DNA of 11,843 nt from JBCCZC01 sp039188505 (GCA_039188505.1 JBCCZC010000156.1:1-11843); one strand, 5' to 3'. Shown: positions 1 through 7,821, numbered from the stretch's first letter. Notes: generated by a model from the letters alone, not told the origin. Program-made: numbers and translations.

Positions 1-455
1 ACGTCATCGTCGGGAGTTCGGACTCGGCGGTGGTCCAGGAACTGGGGGCGGCTCGCGTGGAGAACAACGAGATCCGATCGGTCGGCGGCGACCAGGGGGA
101 TTTCTGCGTAAGGACCAGCGGAGCGGGCGTCGTGACCGGGAACTCGCTGCAGCTCTGTTTCGGCATCCAGGTGTCTCAAGGTACCGCAGACGGGGCCGCG
201 GAAAACAACGTCATCGAATTTCCCCGCCGCCGCGGCGTGGATGTGCAGAGCGGAACGGACTACCGCGTCGATGGCAACGAGATCACGGGTGACGCCGTTG
301 TTGGCGTGCGCATCAGAGCCGGGGCCTCGGATACGGAAGTGGTGAACAACACCATTGACGGGAGCCTGCAGGACATCTGCAACGACGGCGTCGGGACCAC
401 ATTTCAGAGCAACGATTTCACGACGGGTGGCGCAGGCGAGGCCTGCATCGACTGA
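1..455 (+). CDS. Right-handed parallel beta-helix repeat protein, C-terminal part (5' end outside window)
   Basis: The reading frame is open from the left edge (first whole codon at base 3) to a TGA at 453-455, so the true start lies upstream. The visible part is built of irregular beta-helix rungs of about 22 residues rich in Asn and Gly (for example VENNEI, VTGNSL, AENNVI, VDGNEI, VNNTID), the pattern of pectate-lyase-like or NosD-like folds. It ends in a rung containing DICNDG and TGGAGEACID, probably a disulphide-capped end of the helix. The following gene has the same ending at its residues 450-476 (NNTLLGNRRDIC, then LTGGREQRC), so the two are tandem paralogues. The TGA overlaps the next start as TGATG, which suggests one transcript and coupled translation. 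By family the product is probably exported. The fold is clear, but no catalytic motif can be assigned, so an enzymatic activity should not be assumed. Confidence 0.82.
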   Translation, partial: VIVGSSDSAVVQELGAARVENNEIRSVGGDQGDFCVRTSGAGVVTGNSLQLCFGIQVSQGTADGAAENNVIEFPRRRGVDVQSGTDYRVDGNEITGDAVVGVRIRAGASDTEVVNNTIDGSLQDICNDGVGTTFQSNDFTTGGAGEACID

Positions 456-2440
456 TGAACAGAAATCCGCGACTGACGTTTGCTCTGCTTCTCCTTGCCC
501 TCGCCCTAGCCCTGGCGCCGATGACGGGCGTTGCCGGCGAACTCTGCGTCAACCCGGACGGGGGCGGCTGCGAGACGACCATCCAGGCAGCCATCGACCT
601 GGCATCCGAAGACGATGTGATCACGGTTCAGCTTCCCGCGGATGGGCGGGCCTACCGCGAAGCGCTGGTGATCCAGACGCCCGGGATCACGCTCCGCGGC
701 GCAGAGCCGGTCGCCTTCGGGGTCAACAGCGCGGAGGATTTCGATCTGCTGCTCGACATTGATTGGGTGGCGGAACGCCGCGCCTGCCCACCGATTCAGA
801 TCACCGCCTGCGGGACGGTCGCCGACCCCGCGAGCTGCGCCAGCGATGTGATCACCATCGATGCGCCCAACGTGTCCATCGAGGCGCTGACCCTGGGGTT
901 TGCGGCTGCCTCGAAAAGCGTGCTGCTGATGGAGAACGCCGATGGCGCCCGGCTGGATCTGAACTGCAGCCTGAGCCAGAGCGCGCTCCTTGAAACCGAC
1001 GGGCAGGTCGATGACACGGTCATCAGTCGCAACCGGGTCTTTGCCAGCGACCGGGTCAACGAAATCGAGGGCGACCGGACTCGCGTCGAGCGCAACCTCT
1101 GGCACAACACGGACGGTATCAAGGTGACGGGTGAGGACGTTGTCTTCGATCTCAACGCCATCTTCCTCATGACCGACCTGAACGCCATCGACGTGATCGG
1201 CGACAACGCGACCGTGACGAACAACTCCGCCCAGGCCTACGTGGATCACGGCATCCGCTACGCGGGGATCGGCGCGACGATCACCGGCAATGTCCTGGAC
1301 GGCGCCACGGAGGCGTACGGCATCCGGGTGCGTGTCCAGCAGGACACCGGACTCATTCCGGCCCCGCCCAGCGAGAACGTCACGATCGCCAACAACCGCG
1401 TTTCGAACGTCAACCGCAGCGGAATCGAGCTTTTGGCCAACAACAGCAGCGTCACCGGCAACCATGTCGAGAACGTCGCCACGGCCCGGGAGGTCGACGA
1501 CCTGCTCGGAAACCGCCAGGCGGGGATTCACGTGCTCGGCAGCGACAACGTCATTGCCGAAAATACCGTTGCGCTTTCCGGCGACATGGGCATCAAGAAC
1601 GGCGACGAAGACGAGGCCAATTCGGCGGACAACAACCGCTACGAGAATAACGTCATCACCCAGAGCGCCCTCACGGGCATCATGGTCTACTCCGGCGCAG
1701 GCACCATCATCCGCGGCAACCAGTTTCTGGACAGCAGCGGTGAAGGATTCGGCGCGACGAGCCTCGCCACGGGAATCGTCCTCGAGAACAACACGCTGCT
1801 GGGCAATCGCCGGGACATCTGCAGCTGCGCACCGGACGTGATGCTGGCCAACAACGAGTTCCTGACTGGCGGCCGCGAGCAGCGTTGCGTCGTCGGTGTA
1901 GAGCCGACCCTGGCCTGCATCACACCGACGGTTTTTCGCGACGGCTTCGAGGGCACCGACGGTGAGACGGTCTATACCTACCAGGGCAATCCCTTCCAGA
2001 ACGCCACCGGCCGCTTCGACACCAGCGACGCCGTATCCGGGTCCTTCCGGCTCGCAGCACCGCTTCCCGCGAATCAGGAACTGAAGGATATCCGGACCGA
2101 TCTGGTGGCGTTCGAATTCACCGACCAGGAACTCACCCGCACGTTGGCGGATTCACTGATCTTCAGCTTTCTGGTCGCAACCGGCGCCGACGGCAACGTC
2201 AGCGAATGGGCGATCGAGCTGGTCGAGGCGCCTGGATTCACGCAGGCCGACGACGTGCGCCACGTCATCCTCACTGACTCCAGGAGCAGCTTCGTCGCGG
2301 AGGACTCGGGCAATATCCGACGCTGCACGACCTTCGAGTCCGACGACTGTTCGGGCTTCACGACCGAAGAATCGGGCAGCACCATCGATGCGCCGGGCGA
2401 GTGGAACGTCGATATCACAATCAATCGGCGGCGCGATTAG
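455..2440 (+). CDS. Secreted parallel beta-helix protein with an FRDGFE-type C-terminal domain
   Basis: 661 residues. Residues 1-28 form a typical signal peptide (MNRNPR, then a Leu/Ala stretch, cleavage probably near VAG-EL). Residues 29-90 contain ELCVNPDGGGC, TIQAAIDLA and DDVITVQ, the usual first turn of pectate-lyase-like beta-helix proteins. About 15 Asn/Gly-rich rungs follow to about residue 476. Residues 494-661 start with FRDGFEG and continue with YTYQGNPFQNATG, SGSFRLAAPLPAN and DGNVSEWAIELV, ending at PGEWNVDI. From memory this resembles a domain of PEP-CTERM-class exported proteins, but here no PEP motif or membrane segment follows: the protein stops at TINRRRD. That points to release or outer-surface location rather than exosortase sorting. 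The start overlaps the upstream stop (TGATG), and there is no strong ribosome site, so coupling is likely. Substrate is unknown. It could be a polysaccharide lyase/epimerase-like protein or a purely structural surface protein. Confidence 0.88.
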   Translation: MNRNPRLTFALLLLALALALAPMTGVAGELCVNPDGGGCETTIQAAIDLASEDDVITVQLPADGRAYREALVIQTPGITLRGAEPVAFGVNSAEDFDLLLDIDWVAERRACPPIQITACGTVADPASCASDVITIDAPNVSIEALTLGFAAASKSVLLMENADGARLDLNCSLSQSALLETDGQVDDTVISRNRVFASDRVNEIEGDRTRVERNLWHNTDGIKVTGEDVVFDLNAIFLMTDLNAIDVIGDNATVTNNSAQAYVDHGIRYAGIGATITGNVLDGATEAYGIRVRVQQDTGLIPAPPSENVTIANNRVSNVNRSGIELLANNSSVTGNHVENVATAREVDDLLGNRQAGIHVLGSDNVIAENTVALSGDMGIKNGDEDEANSADNNRYENNVITQSALTGIMVYSGAGTIIRGNQFLDSSGEGFGATSLATGIVLENNTLLGNRRDICSCAPDVMLANNEFLTGGREQRCVVGVEPTLACITPTVFRDGFEGTDGETVYTYQGNPFQNATGRFDTSDAVSGSFRLAAPLPANQELKDIRTDLVAFEFTDQELTRTLADSLIFSFLVATGADGNVSEWAIELVEAPGFTQADDVRHVILTDSRSSFVAEDSGNIRRCTTFESDDCSGFTTEESGSTIDAPGEWNVDITINRRRD

Positions 2441-2454
2441 CGCGCAGCACCAGG

Positions 2455-2485
2455 GGTTCGGGCAGCGATCACCCGGCGCCGAACC
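2455..2485 (+). terminator. Weak hairpin after the beta-helix genes
   Basis: GGTTCGG (2455-2461) pairs with CCGAACC (2479-2485) across a 17-base loop, 14 bases after the stop of the second beta-helix gene. There is no T-run. It could help end the transcript, but a 7-bp stem in GC-rich DNA is weak evidence. The rest of the 178-base gap to the next gene shows no promoter I would defend. Confidence 0.25.
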
Positions 2486-2618
2486 ACCGATTCACGCTCG
2501 AGGGCTCGCGGAGGTCCATCGCAAGCAGCAGGCCCTCCTCGATCTCTCGCATGCTGTCGTGATTACCAAGGTGGCTTATTGATTGATCTCCGGCGAATCG
2601 GGCAGAACAGGTAGGCTC

Positions 2619-4193
2619 ATGGGGCCGAAGTCGTCTCAGGAAAAGCGATCGAAATGGGTTCGGCGTAGCCTCAAGGTTTTCGGCGTACTCACGGTGCTCT
2701 TGGTGCTCGGGATCACCGTGGGGCTTTGGCTCCTCGTCACCAGCGACGAACGGGAACCGTCGCGCGTCGCCTTCGCGGAACACTGCGCCAGCTGCCACGG
2801 TGCGGCGCTCGAAGGGTCCCCGGACGGTCCGCCGTTGGTGGGTGATATGGCCGCTCTCGAGGAGCCTGTCGATCAGATCGCTGCTCGGATCGAGGATGTT
2901 CATGCGGATCAGGATCTGGAGGTCTGGCGAGACTCGATCTCCTCGGAGAGCATCAGGGCCCTGGCCCTCTTCGTCAGCGAGCGACGCCAGCGCTGGCCGA
3001 GCACAATCGATTCGTACCGACTGCCGACTCAGACGCCCGCCGTCGATTCCCGGCTTCACGGATTCCGGGTCGAGCGCTGGGCCGAGTTGACGGGCGCCCC
3101 CTATTCGCTCGCGCCCCTCCCCGACGGTCGTGTCCTGGTCGCGGAGAAATCGCGAGGCCTGTCCATCATCGACGCAAACGGCCGGTTGGGGTCAACGATC
3201 TCCGGTACGCCCGAGGTCTTCGATCCCCTCGTGTCCGTGCGCGGGATGAAGGCGCACATTGGAAGCATGCTCGATGTTCAGCTGCATCCACACTACGCGG
3301 AGAACGGCTGGATCTACCTGTCCTACGCCCACCGGTGCGAATCCGGTTGCGGCGTCCCGTGGCCGAAATCCATGGTTCGCGTGGTTCGAGGGCGGATTCG
3401 CGGCGACCAATGGACCGATGAGGAACTGATCTGGTCGGTCGATCCGCGGTACTACACGGTCGTGCCCGACAACGTGGCCTGTGGCCGACTGGCCTTCGAC
3501 AACTCGGGCTTCCTCTACGTGACCGTTGGCGGCAAGGCCCCCTACAAGCACCTGCACGATCTCGATACGCCCTATGGAAAGATCCACCGTGTGCATGACG
3601 ACGGAACGGTCCCCGGGGACAACCCTGTCTTTGAGCCATCGGCAACGCGCACCGAGGGATCCACCCGGCACACGGTCTTCAGCTTCGGTCACCGAACGGC
3701 GCAGGGCCTGACGGGCGATCCGGAGACCGGTGCGATCTGGAGTACGGAGATGGGGCCGCGAGGCGGCGATGAGATCAACCATATCGTGGCCGGCGGGAAC
3801 TACGGCTGGCCGCTGTACACGGCGGGCCTGGACTACGACGGCGAGCCCAACACCATCGGCACCGATCTGGGCCTGGACTTCCCGTTCGAGTCCACGGTGC
3901 CACCGGTCGTGGATCTGAGCCCCGCGCCGGCGGTTTCGAATCTGACGTTCTACGCAGGCGACGCCTTTCCGGGCTGGGAAGGCGACCTCCTGGTCGGCAG
4001 TCTGAAGGCCCGCACGCTCTACCGCATGCGTTTTTTGGATCCGGAACGGGTCGAGCTCGAGAAGCTCGTGACGGATATCGGACGAATCCGAGATGTGGAA
4101 GTCGGGGCGGACGGTCTCGTCTACATCGCCGTCGACCATCAGGACCGGAGCCTGGTTCTCCGACTGGTCCCCGAGCCGATGCGGTCACCCTGA
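2619..4193 (+). CDS. Membrane-anchored cytochrome c / PQQ-dependent sugar dehydrogenase-like fusion
   Basis: 524 residues from ATG 2619. A TTG at 2583 would add 12 residues, but the ATG has GGTAGG just upstream and gives a better N-terminus. Residues 9-16 are basic, 18-40 are a membrane anchor, and 56-60 are the haem-binding CASCH of a small periplasmic cytochrome c domain (about 48-125). Residues 145-520 match the soluble aldose dehydrogenase family (GSDH, PF07995): GSMLDVQLHPHYAENGWIYLSYAH, GRLAF, FGHRTAQGL, GPRGGDEINHI, NYGWP, FYAGDAFPGWEGDLLVGSL and IRDVEVGADG. Such proteins oxidise aldoses or related alcohols with PQQ and pass electrons to cytochrome; here donor and acceptor domains would be one chain. 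Two oddities: the segment that normally reads N-H-F-G-GRL is N-V-A-C-GRL (285-291), so the catalytic-base His appears to be Val286; and the usual haem Met in a MPxW-type context appears as LEVW (100-103), leaving Met77 as a possible ligand. Fold and location are confident; sugar oxidation is not. Confidence 0.85.
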   Translation: MGPKSSQEKRSKWVRRSLKVFGVLTVLLVLGITVGLWLLVTSDEREPSRVAFAEHCASCHGAALEGSPDGPPLVGDMAALEEPVDQIAARIEDVHADQDLEVWRDSISSESIRALALFVSERRQRWPSTIDSYRLPTQTPAVDSRLHGFRVERWAELTGAPYSLAPLPDGRVLVAEKSRGLSIIDANGRLGSTISGTPEVFDPLVSVRGMKAHIGSMLDVQLHPHYAENGWIYLSYAHRCESGCGVPWPKSMVRVVRGRIRGDQWTDEELIWSVDPRYYTVVPDNVACGRLAFDNSGFLYVTVGGKAPYKHLHDLDTPYGKIHRVHDDGTVPGDNPVFEPSATRTEGSTRHTVFSFGHRTAQGLTGDPETGAIWSTEMGPRGGDEINHIVAGGNYGWPLYTAGLDYDGEPNTIGTDLGLDFPFESTVPPVVDLSPAPAVSNLTFYAGDAFPGWEGDLLVGSLKARTLYRMRFLDPERVELEKLVTDIGRIRDVEVGADGLVYIAVDHQDRSLVLRLVPEPMRSP

Positions 4194-4416
4194 AGCTCCC
4201 AACCCGGTGAATCTCGAACAGGCTTGAATCGAAACGCCAGGCCACCTCCCGGTTCGGGCTTCCTGCAGTTGTGCCGATCATCGTTGGCCGATGCCCGGGG
4301 GCAGGACAAACGCTGCGCCAATCACATCGCCGGCGAGGCCGATCTTCTCCATCAGCTCAGGCGCCGCCGCCTCTTGGCTGGAACCCACCGCGCAGCTTCC
4401 GTCCATGGCGTGGCGC
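4194..4416. other. Intergenic region before the TetR promoter
   Basis: No gene is called here. A 42-codon ATG-to-TGA frame lies on the minus strand (4406 to 4278) with coding-like composition but no ribosome binding site. It is described among the findings. No convincing terminator follows the dehydrogenase-like gene; only short stems such as CCCG-GTT-CGGG (about 4252-4262) are present. Confidence 0.4.
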
Positions 4417-4446
4417 TTGCACGACTAAAAATAACACTGTTATTAT
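4417..4446 (+). promoter_or_regulatory. Sigma70-type promoter for the tetR-oxidoreductase operon
   Basis: TTGCAC (4417-4422) and TATTAT (4441-4446) are separated by 18 bases. The -10 matches consensus at 5 of 6 positions and the -35 at 3 of 6. The local sequence is a sharp AT-rich island in GC-rich DNA. Transcription would begin near 4452-4454, giving a very short leader before ATG 4465. The spacer and -10 carry the first palindromic operator, so a bound repressor would block RNA polymerase. Confidence 0.65.
4431..4443. promoter_or_regulatory. TetR operator 1 (13-bp palindrome)
   Basis: ATAACACTGTTAT is a perfect palindrome of half-sites ATAACA/TGTTAT around a central C. It overlaps the promoter spacer and the -10 box. 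It is the exact reverse complement of operator 2, and the two centres are 23 bp apart (about two helical turns), so two repressor dimers could sit on nearly the same face. Binding by the adjacent TetR protein is inferred from position and symmetry. Confidence 0.75.
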
Positions 4447-4453
4447 TTCGCCT

Positions 4454-4466
4454 ATAACAGTGTTAT
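4454..4466. promoter_or_regulatory. TetR operator 2 (13-bp palindrome overlapping the tetR start codon)
   Basis: ATAACAGTGTTAT, with the same half-sites as operator 1 and central G. The final AT is part of ATG 4465-4467, so the operator covers the likely transcription start and the first codon. This leaves no room for a ribosome binding site before ATG 4465. Confidence 0.75.
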
Positions 4467-5097
4467 GAAGACGAGCACGACTCCCATGTCACCAGCAAAG
4501 GCGAGGCCCGAAGCCGCAACGCAGACGCGCCGGAACATCCTGGATCAGGCCAGTGCCTTGCTGGCGGAGGGTGGGCCGGATGCGCTCTCGATGCGCAAGC
4601 TGTCGAAGCGGATCGGAGCCTCGACGATCGTTCTCTACACGCACTTCCGGGACAAGCAGGCCATCCTGGACGAGCTCTACATCGAAGGCTTCGAGCGCCT
4701 CCAACGCGACCTGAGCGCCGTTCCGGAAGATGATGACCCGATGGAGCGCGTGATGGCGCTGGGTCGCGCCTACCGTCGCTCGGCAGTCGCCAACCCAACG
4801 TACTACCAGCTGATGTTCAGCCGGTGCGTCCCGGGCTTCGACCCCTCACCCGATAGTCGGCGGGCGAGCAGGCAGGCGTTCACTATCCTGCTTGCTGCGG
4901 TGCGTCGCTGCATCGACGAAGGCCATGTGCCGCCGGCCGACCCGGCGGAGACCGCCCATACCCTCTGGGGCACCCTGCACGGCCTGATCAGCCTCGAGCT
5001 CTTCGGCTACCTGCCGCCAACGGCCAGCGGCGAAGCGCGCCTGGAGCGCGCCATCGAAATCCTACGTGACGGCATGCGCCATCCAAACGAGACCTGA
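4465..5097 (+). CDS. TetR/AcrR-family transcriptional repressor, probable local autoregulator
   Basis: 210 residues, normal for the family. Residues 18-75 are the N-terminal DNA-binding domain: TQTRRNILDQASALLAEGG, then the helix-turn-helix LSMRKLSKRIGASTIVLYTHF (about 41-61), followed by DKQAILDELY. The C-terminal half (about 95-205) contains NPTYYQLMF and the WGTLHGLISLELFGYLP signature of the WHG-type ligand domain (PF13305). Its ligand is presumably a substrate or product of the neighbouring enzyme; that is inference. Two 13-bp palindromes cover its promoter and first codon, so autorepression is very likely. Start choice is uncertain: ATG 4465 lies within the second operator and lacks a ribosome site, while ATG 4486 (MSPAKARP) would leave a leader of about 33 bases and also keep the domain intact. 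The stop is two bases before the oxidoreductase start, so the two are co-transcribed. Confidence 0.93.
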   Translation: MKTSTTPMSPAKARPEAATQTRRNILDQASALLAEGGPDALSMRKLSKRIGASTIVLYTHFRDKQAILDELYIEGFERLQRDLSAVPEDDDPMERVMALGRAYRRSAVANPTYYQLMFSRCVPGFDPSPDSRRASRQAFTILLAAVRRCIDEGHVPPADPAETAHTLWGTLHGLISLELFGYLPPTASGEARLERAIEILRDGMRHPNET

Positions 5098-5099
5098 CC

Positions 5100-7787
5100 A
5101 TGATCAACGGAACCCGCTACAACACGGCCATCGCCGCGCGCGCCTACGACGCCATCGTTATCGGCTCGGGCCTCGGCGGCTTGACCTGCGCCGCCCTGCT
5201 GGCGAAGGCCGGCAAGAGCGTCCTGGTGCTCGAGCGCCACTACACCGCCGGTGGCTTCACCCATTCGTTCAAGCGTCGCGGCTACGAGTGGGACGTGGGC
5301 GTGCATTACATCGGCGACGTCCACAAGCCGCATTCACCGATGCGCCGGGTCTTCGACACCATCACCGATGGGAAGCTCGAGTGGGCGAAGATGGATGACG
5401 TGTATGACCGCATGGTCATCAAGGACACGTATTACGACTACCACTCGGGCGTTCGAAATTTCCGCGAAGGCCTTCTGCAGCACTTCCCGAATGCCGGCCC
5501 CGACATCGATCGCTACCTCCAGCGGATCCGGAGCGCCACCCGCGACGTGGGCAGCCACTTCGGGCAGCGCTTGCTGCCGGGCGCGCTGCAGGCACCTGCG
5601 GAGGCCCTGCTTCGCCGCATCGGCTTCGACAGCTTCTCCCGGACAACTCACGAAGTCCTCAAGGAATGCACCAGCGATCGCAAGCTCGCGGCCGTGCTGG
5701 CGGGGCAGTGGGGCGACTACGGGCTGCCGCCGAAGCGATCGAGCTTCGCCATGCACGCGCTGGTGGCGCAGCACTACCTCGACGGAGCCAACTTTCCCGT
5801 GGGTGGCGCCTCGCAGATCGCGGGGAACATCATTCCGATCATCGAGGCCAGCGGCGGCGGCGTGCTAGTCGACGCGGACGTGGAGCAGATCCTGCTCAAG
5901 CGCGGCCGCGCGGCGGGCGTGCGCCTGAGCAATGGTGATGAGATCGAAGCGCAGCAGATCATCAGCGCCGCGGGCGTGCATACGACCTACTCGCAGCTGC
6001 TGCCGGCCGAGGTGGCCAACGAGGGCGGCATGCTGGAGAAGGTCAAGGCGCTGCCCCGCTCCGTGGGCCACCTTGGCCTCTACGTGGGCCTGCGCGGGAC
6101 GCGGGAGGAGCTGCAGCTGGAGCAGGCCAACCAGTGGGTGTATAGCGATTACGACTTCGATGGGGCCCTGGAGCGCTTCCTCGCCGCGCCCAGTACGGAC
6201 TTTCCGCTGATGTACCTGTCCTTCCCGAGCGCGAAGGACCCGGCCTGGGCCAGCAACTATCCCGGCAAGTCGACGATCGACGTGATCGCGCCGGCGCCGT
6301 GGTCCTGGTTCTCCCAGTGGCAGCACCAGCCGTGGAACAACCGCGGTACGGCCTACGCCGAGTTCAAGGACCAGCTCTCGGAGCGGCTCCTGGAGGAGAT
6401 CTACCGGCGTGCGCCGCACACCCGCGGTCACGTCGACCACGTGGAGCTGTCGACGCCGCTGTCGACGGCCACGTTCTCCAACTACGCCGGCGGCGAGCTG
6501 TATGGCCTGGAGCACACGCCCTATCGATTTGCCCAGCGCTGGCTCACGCCCAAGACGCCTATCAAGGGGCTGCACCTGACCGGCCAGGACATCCTCTTCT
6601 GCGGCGTCGGATCCGCCCTCATGTCCGGCGTGCTCACGGCTTCCACGCTTCTGGGTCCCAAGCTGGTCCGCGTGCTTCCCGACCTCATGGCCGGTCGGAA
6701 CAACAGGCTCGCTGGATTCCTCAAGTCCTGGGTCCCGAAGACACCGGAGCCCCCGGCACAGGAGCCGGTCCCGGCCGAGGAGGCCTCGCCGACCTGGTTC
6801 GACGCCCGGTGCACCGCCGTCACGCACCTCACCGAGGACAGCGCGGCCTTCACCTTCGTGACAGACAACGCGGCCATGCGCCGCTACCGGCCGGGCCAGT
6901 TCGTGACCGCGAGGGCGGCGATCGACGGTCAACGTGTGTGCCGGTCCTATACGCTGTCGTCGAGCCCGACACGTCCCGACAGCTTCGAGCTGACGGTCAA
7001 GCGGGTCGCGAACGGACCGTTCTCGAACTGGATCTGCGACGAGCTGGCTGTCGGCGATACGTTGAGCATGAGCGGACCCTTCGGTGATTTCACCTGCGCG
7101 CCGCGCCCGGCCCGCAAGCTGCTGCTGCTTTCGGCCGGCAGTGGCATCACGCCGATGCTGTCCATGGCCCGCTGGATCATCGACAAGCAGGCCGACGTCG
7201 ACGTGGTGTTCGCCCACGCGGCGCGCCGGCAGGAAGAGATCCTGTTCGCGGACGAACTCAAGCAGCTCGGGAAAAGCCATCCTGAAATGCGGGTCCGGAT
7301 GACGCTGAGCCAGGAGCCGAAGGGCACGAAGTGGCGGGGCTCCCGCGGCCGCCTGAGCAGCACGTTCCTGCGGCGTGCGGCTCCCGACCTCACCGAACGG
7401 GAGGTCTACGTGTGCGGGCCGGAGGGCTTCATGGAGAACGCGCGCAAGATCCTCGCTCGCGCCGGCCTGCCGCCGGGGCAGCTCCACGAGGAGAGCTTCG
7501 ACGTCAGCGCCGGCGTTGACGGCACCGGCGGCACCGTCGCCTTCGCGGCATCCGGCATGCAGGTGGAAACCGACGGGACCGAGTCGCTGCTGGAGCTGGC
7601 CGAGGCGGCCGGCATCGAGATCCCCTCGGCGTGCCGGACCGGCCACTGCGGTGAATGCAAGGCACGCTGCGTCGACGGCACGATCGACATGGCCGTGAGC
7701 GACGGCCTGTCCACCGAAGAAGTCGAGCAGAAGTTTGTGCTGACCTGCGTCGGCGCGGTCAATGGCGACGTGACGCTGGCGGCCTGA
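5100..7787 (+). CDS. RetSat/CrtI-like FAD oxidoreductase fused to an NAD(P)H:flavin reductase and [2Fe-2S] ferredoxin domain
   Basis: 895 residues, three modules. Residues 15-535 are a phytoene desaturase / carotene isomerase / retinol saturase-type flavoprotein: the FAD site is G22-S-G24-LG-G27 with Glu45 closing the beta-alpha-beta fold, then AGGFTHSFKRRGYEWDVGVHYIG, and near the end GLHLTGQDILFCGVGSALMSG (490-510), very like the GQD segment of RetSat proteins. A Pro/Glu-rich linker (546-566) follows. Residues 570-790 are a ferredoxin-reductase-type module: RSYTLSS (615-621) binds FAD, AGSGITP (679-685) and CGPEGF (772-777) bind NAD(P)H. Residues 808-895 are a plant-type [2Fe-2S] domain with Cys845, Cys850, Cys853 and Cys883. 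All flavin, nucleotide and cluster motifs are present. Fused electron supply suggests reductive chemistry (double-bond saturation or reduced-flavin isomerisation) on a lipophilic substrate such as a polyene, retinoid or unsaturated acyl chain. The substrate is unknown. It sits two bases after tetR and shares its promoter. Confidence 0.94.
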   Translation: MINGTRYNTAIAARAYDAIVIGSGLGGLTCAALLAKAGKSVLVLERHYTAGGFTHSFKRRGYEWDVGVHYIGDVHKPHSPMRRVFDTITDGKLEWAKMDDVYDRMVIKDTYYDYHSGVRNFREGLLQHFPNAGPDIDRYLQRIRSATRDVGSHFGQRLLPGALQAPAEALLRRIGFDSFSRTTHEVLKECTSDRKLAAVLAGQWGDYGLPPKRSSFAMHALVAQHYLDGANFPVGGASQIAGNIIPIIEASGGGVLVDADVEQILLKRGRAAGVRLSNGDEIEAQQIISAAGVHTTYSQLLPAEVANEGGMLEKVKALPRSVGHLGLYVGLRGTREELQLEQANQWVYSDYDFDGALERFLAAPSTDFPLMYLSFPSAKDPAWASNYPGKSTIDVIAPAPWSWFSQWQHQPWNNRGTAYAEFKDQLSERLLEEIYRRAPHTRGHVDHVELSTPLSTATFSNYAGGELYGLEHTPYRFAQRWLTPKTPIKGLHLTGQDILFCGVGSALMSGVLTASTLLGPKLVRVLPDLMAGRNNRLAGFLKSWVPKTPEPPAQEPVPAEEASPTWFDARCTAVTHLTEDSAAFTFVTDNAAMRRYRPGQFVTARAAIDGQRVCRSYTLSSSPTRPDSFELTVKRVANGPFSNWICDELAVGDTLSMSGPFGDFTCAPRPARKLLLLSAGSGITPMLSMARWIIDKQADVDVVFAHAARRQEEILFADELKQLGKSHPEMRVRMTLSQEPKGTKWRGSRGRLSSTFLRRAAPDLTEREVYVCGPEGFMENARKILARAGLPPGQLHEESFDVSAGVDGTGGTVAFAASGMQVETDGTESLLELAEAAGIEIPSACRTGHCGECKARCVDGTIDMAVSDGLSTEEVEQKFVLTCVGAVNGDVTLAA

Positions 7788-7821
7788 GCAACGGCGCGGC
7801 TCGGCTAGAACCAACGGCGAG

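Noticed and set aside
506..1531. 341-codon minus-strand frame across the beta-helix gene
   Set aside because: It mirrors a well-supported secreted protein gene. It has no recognisable domain or ribosome site, and its composition is that of a shadow frame.
3192..4139. 315-codon minus-strand frame in the dehydrogenase-like gene
   Set aside because: The plus strand shows clear GSDH-family motifs throughout. The antisense product has no recognisable features.
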